From positions 1-25,773 of the forward strand of contig JAZQRF010000112.1 in NCBI GenBank assembly GCA_045629485.1: a DNA stretch of 25,773 nt, given 5' to 3'. The notes beneath the pieces were generated by a model, which ran no database searches, was not told the origin of the DNA, and saw only the letters and a list, made by a program, of their open reading frames with translations. Below, piece by piece: positions 7,465 to 16,823 of the stretch (within the stretch, counting starts at the first letter, position 1; each line of letters begins with the position of its first letter). A program made the translations under genes and the position numbers. Source of the DNA: Pseudopedobacter sp045629485. GTDB taxonomy: Bacteria > Bacteroidota > Bacteroidia > Sphingobacteriales > Sphingobacteriaceae.

Positions 7465-9351
7465 GTGAGATTTTTTAACATTTTTCTATTGAGCATGGCT
7501 ACATTAGTCATGCTTAATTTTTTTTCATTTGCTCAGGATTTGGGTGATGAAGATAAGGATATGAAAAACTTAGTTTCTGAGAACAGAGATAAGGCTGCTA
7601 TCGAAGAAGCTAAGAAAGGTTGGTGGAACCAATCTATGATTGGCAAAGAAGAACGATTAAAATGGTGGAGAGAAGTCCGCTTCGGGATGTTTATACATTG
7701 GGGCTTATATTCTTTACCTGGCGGGGAGTGGAAAGGGAAAGAAGTAGGGGGTTATGCCGAGCATCTGATGCGAAAAGAGCAAATCACCCGGAAGGAGTAT
7801 TTAGAATTAGCTTCACAGTTTAACCCGGTTAAATTTGATGCAGAGCAATGGGTAAAATCAGCGAAAGCTGCCGGGATGCATTATTTTATAGTTACAGCTA
7901 AACATCATGATGGTTTTGCTATGTATCCTTCGGCTGTTTCTGATTTTAACATTTTCGAAAAAACACCTTTTAAAAGAGACCCCATGGCAGAACTGGCAGA
8001 AGCTTGTAAAAGACATGGTTTAAAGTTTGGTTTTTACTATTCGCATGCTTTCGATTGGGAGCATCCCGATGCACCAGGTAATGATTGGGAATATAATAAT
8101 CCTGGTGGAGATAAACTCTTGTTTGGAGGAAGAGATTGGTTTATTCCGCACCCGGAGTTGATACCAAAGGCACAACGTTATGTAGATCAAAAGGCAATTC
8201 CACAGATTGTAGAGCTTTTAACTAATTACCAGCCAGATATTTTATGGTTTGATACGCCACATAAATTACCCTTATCAGAAAATTTAAGAATATTAAAGGC
8301 CATTAGAAAAGTAGCTCCGGATGTAGTAATAAATGGCCGATTGGTAAGAACTACTAAAGAAAATTTTGGAGACTATCTAAATACAGCAGATAGACCGGCA
8401 GAATTTTTCCCGGTTACAGGTGATTGGGAAGCTATACCCACAACAAATGAATCTTACGGCTACAGTAAATACGACAATAGCCACAAGCCTGCAAGCCATT
8501 TTATAGAATTGTTAAGTAAAGGCGTATCCAGAGGTGGAAATTTATTAATGAACATTGGCCCTAAAGGCGATGGTAGTTTTGATAGTAAAGATCAGCGAAT
8601 TTTAGATAGTATGGCAGTATGGATGGCCAAGTATGAAAGTTCCATTTATAAAGCAAACCAATCACCTCTGCCAATACAAAGTTGGGGATCTGTAACTAGA
8701 AAGGATAATCAATTATTTCTTCATGTTAATAGAAAAACAAAATCTAACACTATACTCTTAGGTGGTTTCGAATCGGAATTTGACAGGGTTTATTTAATGA
8801 ATGATAAATCTAAAAAAGCGCTGAAAACAAAAAGACTTAAAGCGGGAGAATTAATCATTCACCTTCCAAAATCATACACTAATTCTACAAATACAGTTTT
8901 AGTATTAGATGTGGTGGAACCTCTAAAAGTTTCGGATGTAAGATGTATTGATAATAATTTATCAAACAGATTACTTGCGTTTGATGCACAGCTGCATGGT
9001 TCAGGTTTAATATTTGGAGATGGTAAGACCAATAAATATTATGTAGCTAACTGGAAAAGACAAGATCAGTATTTGAGTTGGAAATTTAAAACCATTCAAC
9101 CAGGTAAGTTTAAACTCCATCTAAAATATATAGATGAGAAGGATAATTCTGGAACTTATAAAATCACAATAAATAAACAAGAATTCTTAAATGAGATACA
9201 ACCTTCGGGTGCCAATAATAGGTTGGTTACCAAAGAAATTGGTGTAGTAGATATTAGCTTGGGCGAAAATGAACTAATCATCAAGCCAGAGGATATAACA
9301 GGAATAGAGTTAATGAAGATTTTAGAGTTTGAATTAATTCCTCAAGAATAA
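7465..9351 (+). CDS. GH29 alpha-L-fucosidase with C-terminal beta-sandwich (first of three)
   Basis: A 628-residue exported exo-alpha-L-fucosidase of GH29, a retaining family. Starting at the GTG at 7465 gives a good signal peptide (MRFFNIFLLSMATLV... ending FSFAQ); the ATG at 7495 would leave it without a basic N-terminus. A charged, helical stretch (about residues 25-60) precedes the catalytic barrel, which opens with WWREVRFGMFIHWGLYS. AKHHDGFAMY and ILWFDTPHK follow, giving the predicted nucleophile Asp263; the WE...SYGY block has Glu322 as possible acid/base. SKGVSRGGNLLMNIGPKGDG is characteristic. Residues about 490-628 look like an added beta-sandwich, perhaps carbohydrate-binding. The gene is 12 bp behind the beta-helix lipoprotein gene and ends at an intrinsic terminator. 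Confidence 0.93.
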   Translation: MRFFNIFLLSMATLVMLNFFSFAQDLGDEDKDMKNLVSENRDKAAIEEAKKGWWNQSMIGKEERLKWWREVRFGMFIHWGLYSLPGGEWKGKEVGGYAEHLMRKEQITRKEYLELASQFNPVKFDAEQWVKSAKAAGMHYFIVTAKHHDGFAMYPSAVSDFNIFEKTPFKRDPMAELAEACKRHGLKFGFYYSHAFDWEHPDAPGNDWEYNNPGGDKLLFGGRDWFIPHPELIPKAQRYVDQKAIPQIVELLTNYQPDILWFDTPHKLPLSENLRILKAIRKVAPDVVINGRLVRTTKENFGDYLNTADRPAEFFPVTGDWEAIPTTNESYGYSKYDNSHKPASHFIELLSKGVSRGGNLLMNIGPKGDGSFDSKDQRILDSMAVWMAKYESSIYKANQSPLPIQSWGSVTRKDNQLFLHVNRKTKSNTILLGGFESEFDRVYLMNDKSKKALKTKRLKAGELIIHLPKSYTNSTNTVLVLDVVEPLKVSDVRCIDNNLSNRLLAFDAQLHGSGLIFGDGKTNKYYVANWKRQDQYLSWKFKTIQPGKFKLHLKYIDEKDNSGTYKITINKQEFLNEIQPSGANNRLVTKEIGVVDISLGENELIIKPEDITGIELMKILEFELIPQE

Positions 9352-9373
9352 AATATAAAAGTTTGGGTAGTTT

Positions 9374-9404
9374 AAGAGCCATGATTTTTCATGGCTCTTT
9401 TTTT
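9374..9404 (+). terminator. Intrinsic terminator after first GH29 gene
   Basis: A perfect 11-bp stem (AAGAGCCATGA at 9374-9384 with its complement at 9389-9399) and a 4-nt loop are followed by T-rich sequence to 9404. It lies 22 bp after the GH29 stop codon and closes the transcription unit that includes the beta-helix lipoprotein gene. Confidence 0.92.
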
Positions 9405-9516
9405 ATGTCGTATGCATTTGCCAATTGCGCTTATTAATATGCGGAGTTCTTTTAATGTTCTTCTTGTAAAGAGTAGTTACTTCATGTTAAATTATAATCC
9501 ACCAAAACCAATTATT

Positions 9517-9548
9517 ATGAAGAAAAAATACTAAGTCTATTAGGTGCA
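9517..9548 (+). other. Signal-peptide start cut off by a one-base frameshift
   Basis: The ATG at 9517 opens MKKKY and then meets a stop at 9532. If the A6 run at 9523-9528 had seven A, the frame would read MKKKILSLLGAMFIAQ and join the reading frame that starts at 9549, giving an ideal Spase I signal peptide ending in ISFSQ. The leader CCAATTATTATGAAG also resembles that of the beta-helix lipoprotein gene, which supports 9517 as the ancestral start. The break is a real mutation, a phase-variable tract or a sequencing error. Confidence 0.8.
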
Positions 9549-10829
9549 ATGTTTATTGCGCAAATTTCATTTTCACAAACCATAACCGAGGCATTTAATT
9601 ATACCGCTGGAGCAAATCTTATAAACAGTAATTCTAAATGGAGTAGTCCTCTCGGTTCTGGTAATTCATTAACTATAATAAACGAGAGCTTCGTAAATGT
9701 TGGTAGTGTACCTGCTAAATCTGTTAGATTAAGTGGATCAAGTAGTTCTGAACAGTCTGAATTTTCAACTACTGATTTAAATGGAGGTAGAGTATTTAGA
9801 GACACTGAAGGGGAAATACTGTATGTTGCATTGGCTGTAAATGTTAATAGTGCGCCAACTGGGAGTGAATATTTTGCTAATGTCTCTGGAGGATTAAATC
9901 AAAATGGAGATGTTGTTAATGCTAGAGGTAGAATGTATGTTAGAAATGTTGAAGGTAATCTTGCTTTTGGTGTGTCATGGGGCTCCAGTTCAAGTTCACC
10001 AGCTACTAATTTAAAATTTACTGATGCCATTTATGATTTTAATAGAACTTATATTCTTGTTTTGAAATTTTTAGGAAGTAATAAAAATGCTCAATTATTT
10101 GTGTTTAACGGCAATTTACCAGCTACTGAACCACAATCATCAACTCTATCTGCAACAAGTACAGAAAATCCCATCAATGGTCGTGGTTTTGTAATAAGAC
10201 ACACCTCAACTAGTCAGAATATGCTTGTGGGTGGTATTATAGCCAGTACATCATGGCCTACAGGTATGACCATTACAAAGAGTGTTTTACCAATCAATTT
10301 AATAGCTTTTAAAGCAGTACAAGAAAACTCATCAGTAAGAGTAAATTGGTCAACAGCTTCAGAAAAGAACAATGATCGTTTCGAAATTTTAAAATCTACA
10401 GATGGGATTAATTTTAATACTATCGGAACTGTAAACGGGAGTCAAAATAGCTCAGAGAAAATAGAATATACATTTTTAGATAAGACTAATTCTACTCATA
10501 TAGTTTATTATAAATTAAAGCAAGTAGATAATGATGGGACATCAACAGAATTTCCTCCAGTAGTTCTAAAATTAAATAAGCTTGATAAAGATGATATAAT
10601 TGTATTTAAAGATAACGATGGTAAAATAAATGCCACTTTCATCGCCGATAAAGGATTAGCTAGCGCCGGCATCTATGCCATAGATGGTAATAAAATAACT
10701 GAAATAAAAACACCTTTAAATAGCAATGGCCAGCAAAGCCTAATCTTTAATGATGCTTTACCTGCCGGTGTTTACATTATGAATCTTAGTATTAATAACA
10801 AATCTGTTACCTGTAGATTTATTTTATAA
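9549..10829 (+). CDS. Secreted beta-rich protein with probable type IX secretion C-terminal tail (N-terminus frameshifted)
   Basis: A 426-residue open frame whose true start is probably 9517 (see the separate entry); translation from 9549 would begin inside the signal peptide. Residues about 10-245 are rich in Ser, Gly, Asn and alternating hydrophobics, as in a concanavalin/laminin-G-like beta-sandwich, ending near GGIIASTSWPTGMTI. Residues about 250-345 hold the repeat-like block LPINLIAFKAVQENSSVRVNW...NNDRFEILKSTDGINF, which precedes sorting tails in many Bacteroidota exported proteins. The last 70 or so residues (GIYAIDGNKITEI ... LPAGVYIMNLSINNKSVTCRFIL) fit a type A T9SS sorting domain. 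No catalytic motif is seen; a glycan-binding or adhesin role is possible (inference). It lies alone between a terminator and the SusC operon. Confidence 0.75.
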   Translation: MFIAQISFSQTITEAFNYTAGANLINSNSKWSSPLGSGNSLTIINESFVNVGSVPAKSVRLSGSSSSEQSEFSTTDLNGGRVFRDTEGEILYVALAVNVNSAPTGSEYFANVSGGLNQNGDVVNARGRMYVRNVEGNLAFGVSWGSSSSSPATNLKFTDAIYDFNRTYILVLKFLGSNKNAQLFVFNGNLPATEPQSSTLSATSTENPINGRGFVIRHTSTSQNMLVGGIIASTSWPTGMTITKSVLPINLIAFKAVQENSSVRVNWSTASEKNNDRFEILKSTDGINFNTIGTVNGSQNSSEKIEYTFLDKTNSTHIVYYKLKQVDNDGTSTEFPPVVLKLNKLDKDDIIVFKDNDGKINATFIADKGLASAGIYAIDGNKITEIKTPLNSNGQQSLIFNDALPAGVYIMNLSINNKSVTCRFIL

Positions 10830-11274
10830 AGGAAATAAAGAACAGCAATACATTTTATCTTTTTTGTTTAAAAGCGAAGTACAATCTTATATAAAGCTTA
10901 AAGCATAGCTGGTAAAAAGAAATTGTTAATAATTGTACAGGTATAAGCAAAAGGAGAGGTAATCACTATTGAAATTTTTATGCTAAAATCGCTTAATGGA
11001 AAGCTAATTATATAGAGTGATTGATCCTGGCTTTTCTCTAGTTTTATTTTTACAATTAAGTTTAAAATTAACCAAACCTAAAACCTGATTCATCCATTAA
11101 TACAGGCCTTTTATAAAGGGTTAAGTGGATCATATTAAAACAGTATTAAATGAACGAAAAGGAAAGAAAGAACCATCAAAAGTTTAGAATTTCAGGCCTA
11201 ACATTATTGATGCCCGGAAATTATTTGGAATTAAATAATTCCTCAATAAAATAATTATAAACCCAAAATTTCAA
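10830..11274 (+). other. Leader region upstream of the susC-like gene
   Basis: This 445-bp gap contains no plausible gene. It should carry the promoter of the SusC/SusD operon, but I find no exact TAnnTTTG -7 element. Features seen are two copies of CAGGCCT (11103-11109 and 11193-11199) and overlapping inverted repeats just before the gene: GGAATT at 11227-11232 pairs with AATTCC at 11237-11242, and a longer arm at 11216-11226 can pair with 11233-11242 instead. The two pairings are mutually exclusive. No clear terminator for the preceding gene is visible. Confidence 0.5.
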
Positions 11275-14200
11275 ATGAAAAATAATTGTATGCGAATAAA
11301 ATCGTCAGTTAAATCGTTGAATAAACTTAAAAGTTTTTCTAAAATTTTAAGTGCATTCACGTTATTATTGTGTTTAACGTTGCAAACGTTTGCGCAAAAA
11401 ACTGTTACAGGTGTTATTAAAGAAACAAACGGATCCCCGTTACCAGGAGTAGGTATCAAGATTAAGGGCGGTACCGGCGGAACACAAACTGACTTGGACG
11501 GTAAGTTTTCGTTAACTGTTCCAGGGCCAGATGCAGTAATTGTTATCACTTATTTAGGCTTTGTAACTAAAGAAGTTAAAGTAGGTACCCAAACGTCTTT
11601 GAACGTGACTTTAGTAGAAAATTCAAATGATTTGGATGAAGTGGTAGTAATTGGTTACGGCCAAACCGCTAACAAAAGAGATTTAACAGGTTCACAATCA
11701 ACAGTATCCTCTAAAGATATTGCAGAAAGACAACCAGTTACTTTATTTGATGCTATACAGGGACAAGCTGCCGGGGTTTTAGTTACAAATGATAACGGTG
11801 ACCCTATGGGGCAGGGTACTATTCAAATTCGTGGTGCATCTTCTATTAATGCTGATGGGGTGGGTCCGTTATATGTAATTGATGGTATCATTAGTGAAAA
11901 TGGAAACTTTGTAAACCCTCAGGATATCGAGACTTTTGAGATTCTAAAAGATATTGCTTCAGCATCTATCTATGGGGCAAGAGGTGCCAATGGAGTTATT
12001 TTAATTACTACCAAAAAAGGTAAAGAAGGAAAGCCGCTTGTTGCAGGACAGTACACTTACACTTTAGGAGAGTTATCTCATAAATTAAGAACTACCAGTG
12101 CAGAAGAATTAAGGTTATATAGAAATGTTAGAGGAGTAGGTGTACAAAATGACTCGGTTCAACCTTATTTAAATGCTGATAATGACTATCAGGACTTTAT
12201 GTTTAGAACAAGTAAAAAGCAAATTGTGAATCTAAACTTAAGTGGAGGTACAAAAGGTATTAATTATTACAGTAGTGTTAACTACACAGATAATCAGGCT
12301 TTAGTGGTTAACAGCTGGATGAAACGAATTCAATCTAAAGTGAATGTCAGCTATCAATTATCTCCCAAATTAACCATTTCTAATAATTTAGCATTTTCTT
12401 ATCAAACAGGTAATGTTATTAATATAGGTAACACAGCAAAACAAATTTTCGAGCGTAATCCATGGACCAGTTTGTACAGGCCAGATGGAACATTAACCGG
12501 AGCAGTAGAATCTAAAAGAAATCCTCTGGCTTACGCATTGTACGAAAAGAATATAGATAATGATTATGTAGCTCAGTTTAACAAGCAAGTTAAATATCAG
12601 TTTACTCCTGCATTAAGTTTCACAACCATGTTCAATGGTAACCTTGAAAACCTGAGTAATCGTAGTATAACCCCATTAGCTATCACAACTAATAATCAAA
12701 ATTCAGGTTCAGGAATGTTTCAGCGGAGATTTTATTGGGAAAGCCAGTCATTCTTTAACTATAACAAAACTTTTAATGTAGACCACAACTTTTCTGCTGT
12801 TGCGGGTTTTACTATGGATAGAAGAAGAAGAGACAGGTATGAAATATCCATAAGAAATTTATTGAATGAGGATATTTTTACTTCCAATATAGGTACTATT
12901 GATGTAGCATCAGGTACTGGTACTAGCGCTACAGCAAATTCTAATATGTCACTTTTATCAAGAGCTAATTATAGCTATAAAGGTAAATATATAGTACAAG
13001 GTACATTTAGAAGAGATGGATCATCAAGATTTGGAGAGAATAACAAGTTTGGTACTTTCTTATCTACAAGTGCAGCCTGGAGATTTACTGCAGAAAATTT
13101 CATGAGCTGGAGTAAAGGTTTTATAGATGATGGTAAATTAAGATTTAGTGTAGGTTCTGCTGGTAATGATGCAATAGGTGATTATAGATCATACACTGTT
13201 ATGGATTTTGGTGGCAATTACTATAATGGTAAGTACGGAGCTTCTGAAAGTTCTATTCTTGGCAACTCATTAATTAAATGGGAAACTACCACTGCAACTA
13301 ATTACGGACTTGATTTATCCTTTCTAAAAGGAAGAATAACTTTCGTAGCAGATTATTATATAAAAACAACAAAAGATCTATTATATAATTCTGAATTAGG
13401 AAAAGAGAGTGGTAAATCTCAGGTAACTGTAAATTTAGGTAATATAGAAAATCGAGGGTTAGAGTTGAGTTTAATGGGTACTGCAATAGCTAAGAAAGAT
13501 TTTTCCTGGGATATCAATGCAAACGTTTCTTTTCCGCAAGCTAAAGTTAAGAAGTTAGCTAATGGTACTTCTTTTCTTTCTGGTAACAGGTATTTAATTG
13601 AAGAAGGAGGTAAAATCGGAAACTTCTTATTATGGATAAATGAAGGTGTTTATCAATATGATGTTTCAAATGCTTATACTCCGGATAATCAAAGATTAAC
13701 GCCTTATGATGTAGTTGTTAGTCCGGACGGGAGCACTGTAGTAAGCTTTGGCGGTTATACCTTAAATGGTCAACCTTATACCGGCCCGTATACTAGTAAA
13801 TACAACGGAACAACTAAACTTCAAGGTGGTGATACTATCTGGCAAGACACAAATAATGATGGTGTGATAGATGATAACGATAAAGTGATTGCTGGAAATG
13901 GATTACCAACAAGTTATTTTGGATTAGGTAATACTTTTAGATACAAAAGGTTCTCTTTAAGCATGTTGTTTAACGGACAGTTTGGGAATAAAATTTATAA
14001 TTATGTAGCTGATGGACAAAATAGAGGCAATTCAACATATACTCCTCCGGTTTGGGACGCAGCACTATACTCTTGGAAAAAACAGGGAGATATTTCTAAA
14101 TATCCTGCTCCCGCCAGAAAAGATGATAGAGGAAGTATGAGATATGGTTACAACAGTCTTTATCTAGAGAATGGCAGTTTTATTAGGTTATCAAGTGCAA

Positions 14201-14412
14201 GATTTACTTATGTTGTGAGCCAAAAATATGCAGAAAAGATAAAAGCTAAAAATCTCTCAGTTTATGCTTTTGGTCAAAACCTGGCTACGTGGACAAATTA
14301 TACATGGTATGATCCGGAGTTTAGTACATCTAATCAATTAGAGCCAGGTACCGACAATGGTAGATACCCTAAAGTAAGAGAGTTTGGTTTAGGGATAAAC
14401 GTTAATTTTTAA
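11275..14412 (+). CDS. SusC/RagA-family TonB-dependent outer-membrane transporter
   Basis: A 1045-residue outer-membrane importer of oligosaccharides, powered by TonB-ExbBD and paired with SusD. The signal peptide ends at LQTFA (about residue 40). Residues 42-115 are the carboxypeptidase-regulatory-like domain (VTGVIKETNGSPLPGVGIKIKG ... GKFSL). DEVVVIGYG at 121-129 is the hallmark SusC linker, and the plug follows (IQIRGASS, PLYVIDGI, ILKDIASASIYGARGANGVILITTKKG; about 135-250). The remainder is the 22-strand barrel, ending in a terminal Phe (FGLGINVNF). No N-terminal STN extension is present, so it is not linked to an anti-sigma factor. The SusD gene begins 8 nt after the stop. The gene is complete. 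Confidence 0.96.
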   Translation: MKNNCMRIKSSVKSLNKLKSFSKILSAFTLLLCLTLQTFAQKTVTGVIKETNGSPLPGVGIKIKGGTGGTQTDLDGKFSLTVPGPDAVIVITYLGFVTKEVKVGTQTSLNVTLVENSNDLDEVVVIGYGQTANKRDLTGSQSTVSSKDIAERQPVTLFDAIQGQAAGVLVTNDNGDPMGQGTIQIRGASSINADGVGPLYVIDGIISENGNFVNPQDIETFEILKDIASASIYGARGANGVILITTKKGKEGKPLVAGQYTYTLGELSHKLRTTSAEELRLYRNVRGVGVQNDSVQPYLNADNDYQDFMFRTSKKQIVNLNLSGGTKGINYYSSVNYTDNQALVVNSWMKRIQSKVNVSYQLSPKLTISNNLAFSYQTGNVINIGNTAKQIFERNPWTSLYRPDGTLTGAVESKRNPLAYALYEKNIDNDYVAQFNKQVKYQFTPALSFTTMFNGNLENLSNRSITPLAITTNNQNSGSGMFQRRFYWESQSFFNYNKTFNVDHNFSAVAGFTMDRRRRDRYEISIRNLLNEDIFTSNIGTIDVASGTGTSATANSNMSLLSRANYSYKGKYIVQGTFRRDGSSRFGENNKFGTFLSTSAAWRFTAENFMSWSKGFIDDGKLRFSVGSAGNDAIGDYRSYTVMDFGGNYYNGKYGASESSILGNSLIKWETTTATNYGLDLSFLKGRITFVADYYIKTTKDLLYNSELGKESGKSQVTVNLGNIENRGLELSLMGTAIAKKDFSWDINANVSFPQAKVKKLANGTSFLSGNRYLIEEGGKIGNFLLWINEGVYQYDVSNAYTPDNQRLTPYDVVVSPDGSTVVSFGGYTLNGQPYTGPYTSKYNGTTKLQGGDTIWQDTNNDGVIDDNDKVIAGNGLPTSYFGLGNTFRYKRFSLSMLFNGQFGNKIYNYVADGQNRGNSTYTPPVWDAALYSWKKQGDISKYPAPARKDDRGSMRYGYNSLYLENGSFIRLSSARFTYVVSQKYAEKIKAKNLSVYAFGQNLATWTNYTWYDPEFSTSNQLEPGTDNGRYPKVREFGLGINVNF

Positions 14413-14420
14413 CTAAAGAG

Positions 14421-15986
14421 ATGAAAAAAATATTATTTATATCAGGCGCACTTGTTTTTAGTTTAAGTGTAACAAGCTGTAAGAAATTTTTAACAGAAGA
14501 GCCTTTAATGCAAGTTCCTACAGAGAATTTTTTCAAAACTTTAGGGGATGTCGAGGCCGCTATTGCTGGAATATATGGTTCATTTCAGGCAGAAATGACA
14601 GGTAGAGGAGGAACAGGTGCTTCAGTATCGCCTTCAGGTAAATATCATTATTGGGGGGAAGGCAGATCTGATAATTTTGAAGCAGGTCAGTATGCTAATA
14701 ATATTATAAGAGAGTTAGAAGTAAATACCTTAACATCAGGTAATACTGCGGGTAACTGGGATGGTCTTTATAGAACTATTGGTAGAACCAATCTTGCTAT
14801 AGAGAAAATTCCACAAGCAGCAGCATTAGATGTTAGAATTACCCCTGTATTACGAGATAATTACTTAGCACAAAGTTATGCGATGAGAGCTTTGAGTTAT
14901 TTTTATATTATTAGGTTATGGGGTGATGCGCCTATATGGACAGATGTATATGATGATTATACTAAAGAAAGCAAAAGACCTAGAGAGTCTAAAGAAAAAA
15001 TTATGGATGAGATTATCATTCCAGATTTACAAAAAGCTTATAGTTTAATTCAGAAAAATCAAACTGCTAATGTTTGGCAAATTAATGAAGCTGCTATTGC
15101 CGCAATTATGGCTGATGTTTACATGTGGAAAGCAGGAACTGAAAATAATTCTCAAAATTATTTTGATGCCTTGGATTGGTTTGAAAATGTTTTTAGAGCA
15201 AAGGCTCCTACAGGTAAAGTTTTAGGAGGTACAGCTATTACCGATTTAGAAACAATAGCGGAGTGGAAATCTAAACTGTTCTTAGCTCCTTCTACATCTA
15301 AAGAATCTATTTGGAGTATTAATTGGGACACAGCAGTTAACGGTTGTGCATGTATTCCTGTATCTGTAGGGACATCAAATAATCCTGTTAGAATAGACTC
15401 TGTTTTACATAGAGAATGGAGATTGGATAGAACCGATAAGAGAATGGAGTTAACTCTGGATACATCTTCAAGTAACACTGGAGCAATAGATAAATTAACT
15501 AAATATTATGTTACAACCGCACCAGGAAGAGCAATTTCTGCAACTCCAGCACCAATAGACAGACCAGTTTATTTAGTAATGTACAGATTAGGAGATGTTT
15601 TTCTTTCTTATGCCGAAGCTTTAAACAGAACGGGTGATAGGGTTAATGCTTTAAAATATCTAAATTTTATTAGGGTAAGAGCTGGTAAAGTTGCTTTAGA
15701 TGACTTTGATTTTAGAGTAGCTGATGAAGAATCTTTGGCTTTTGAAATTATCCAGGAAAGACGTTTAGAATTATTTGGAGAAGGTAAAAGATGGTTCGAT
15801 TTAGTGAGAACAAATAATGTGAATAGGGTAATGGATGATGTTATTAATCGCCGTATGACTGTACTTCAAGGGGGCATTCCTTTTACAGAAGGATTCGGGA
15901 CAGATATGGGAAGGCTGGTTTGGCCAATTTATAGAACCTTATTAGAGGATAATAAAAATTTAGTTCAAAACCCATCTTATAGATAA
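14421..15986 (+). CDS. SusD/RagB-family glycan-binding lipoprotein
   Basis: A 521-residue surface lipoprotein that forms the lid on the SusC-like transporter and binds the incoming glycan. The lipobox is SVTSC with Cys20. The N-terminal FLTEEPLMQVPTENFFKTLGDVEAAIAGIYGSF is the SusD signature, and the tetratricopeptide-like helical core includes YLAQSYAMRALSYFYIIRLWGDAPIWTD. The C-terminal RagB/SusD block has FLSYAEALNRTGD, ALKYLNFIRVRAG and IIQERRLELFGEGKRWFDLVR. Length is normal for the family. It is translated directly after SusC (8 nt) and 4 nt before the FAS1 lipoprotein gene, so the three form one operon. Sequence alone does not reveal which glycan it binds. Confidence 0.96.
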   Translation: MKKILFISGALVFSLSVTSCKKFLTEEPLMQVPTENFFKTLGDVEAAIAGIYGSFQAEMTGRGGTGASVSPSGKYHYWGEGRSDNFEAGQYANNIIRELEVNTLTSGNTAGNWDGLYRTIGRTNLAIEKIPQAAALDVRITPVLRDNYLAQSYAMRALSYFYIIRLWGDAPIWTDVYDDYTKESKRPRESKEKIMDEIIIPDLQKAYSLIQKNQTANVWQINEAAIAAIMADVYMWKAGTENNSQNYFDALDWFENVFRAKAPTGKVLGGTAITDLETIAEWKSKLFLAPSTSKESIWSINWDTAVNGCACIPVSVGTSNNPVRIDSVLHREWRLDRTDKRMELTLDTSSSNTGAIDKLTKYYVTTAPGRAISATPAPIDRPVYLVMYRLGDVFLSYAEALNRTGDRVNALKYLNFIRVRAGKVALDDFDFRVADEESLAFEIIQERRLELFGEGKRWFDLVRTNNVNRVMDDVINRRMTVLQGGIPFTEGFGTDMGRLVWPIYRTLLEDNKNLVQNPSYR

Positions 15987-15990
15987 GAAA

Positions 15991-16710
15991 ATGAAAATAC
16001 TAAATCATTATATTAAAAATTTTATTGGTGCTGCTTCAATCGCAGTTCTAATGTCTGGTTGTTCTTTATTTGGTCTGGATGTTCAAAAAGATTATGACCG
16101 AACACCAAAAACGCTGGATCCGAAAATTTATAAAACCACCTGGGAGTTTATAAAAGAAAAGGCAGCTAATCCGGCGAATAATAATGGACTTTCCAGAATG
16201 CTGGATGCAATTATATATTCTGAGATTGATACTATGGAATATATGAAACCAGGAAGAACCTTTATTTTATTAACCAATGCTGCAATCTATAATAGCAGCG
16301 CTTCCAACACGGCAGTATTTTGGAACAATGTTAAAATAAATAATGCAAGAGCAACTGCATGGTCAAGTTATTCTAAAGAATTCGTAAGGAATTACTTAAA
16401 GTACTTAATTGTAGAAGGAGTACATGATCATTATACCATTCCTGCAAATCAAGTAATCACAGCTAATACTTTAGCGCCAACAGGATATTTTAATACATTA
16501 CCGGCAGGTTATACTATGCTTAATTTTATTCCTGATAATAATCCGGAATCAGTAATGCTATTAAGAGTTATTAATTCTTCTCCAAGCAATACATCAGATT
16601 ATCCTTTACAGGTGAATAATACTTATAATATGAGAACCAGTAGTATATTGGCTACGAATGGTACTATTCATGTTTTTGGAGGATATTTAATTCCTATGTT
16701 ACCATTATAG
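15991..16710 (+). CDS. FAS1 (fasciclin)-like lipoprotein in the SusE position
   Basis: A 239-residue lipoprotein (lipobox LMSGC, Cys24). From about residue 45 it reads as one FAS1 domain: YKTTWEFIKEKAAN, then LSRMLDAIIYSEIDTMEYMKPGRTFILLTNAAIY, and near the end MRTSSILATNGTIHVFGGYLIP, which matches the closing H2 region of FAS1 (ATNG-IHV). It sits where SusE/SusF-type surface glycan-binding proteins are found, 4 nt after SusD, and is followed by the operon terminator. FAS1 domains mediate adhesion or binding to polymers; here a surface glycan-binding role is the natural guess (inference). The fold call is good, the function open. Confidence 0.75.
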   Translation: MKILNHYIKNFIGAASIAVLMSGCSLFGLDVQKDYDRTPKTLDPKIYKTTWEFIKEKAANPANNNGLSRMLDAIIYSEIDTMEYMKPGRTFILLTNAAIYNSSASNTAVFWNNVKINNARATAWSSYSKEFVRNYLKYLIVEGVHDHYTIPANQVITANTLAPTGYFNTLPAGYTMLNFIPDNNPESVMLLRVINSSPSNTSDYPLQVNNTYNMRTSSILATNGTIHVFGGYLIPMLPL

Positions 16711-16727
16711 GTCTTATATTTTAAAAG

Positions 16728-16761
16728 AAAAGCCGCTTTATTTATTAAGGCGGCTTTTTTT
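16728..16761 (+). terminator. Intrinsic terminator of the SusC-SusD-FAS1 operon
   Basis: AAAGCCGC at 16729-16736 pairs with GCGGCTTT at 16750-16757, and the stem can extend past a single bulged G. A run of seven T (16755-16761) follows. It begins 18 bp after the stop of the FAS1 lipoprotein gene. Confidence 0.92.
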
Positions 16762-16823
16762 ATGAAATTATATCATCTGGATATTAAGGAACAGCTTGGT
16801 TTATTAATACTTCTATCTTAATT

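Noticed and set aside
7173..7511. 112-codon minus-strand frame across the lipoprotein/GH29 junction
   Set aside because: It is antisense to two well-supported genes and has no domain; other long antisense frames inside the GH and SusD genes were rejected for the same reason.
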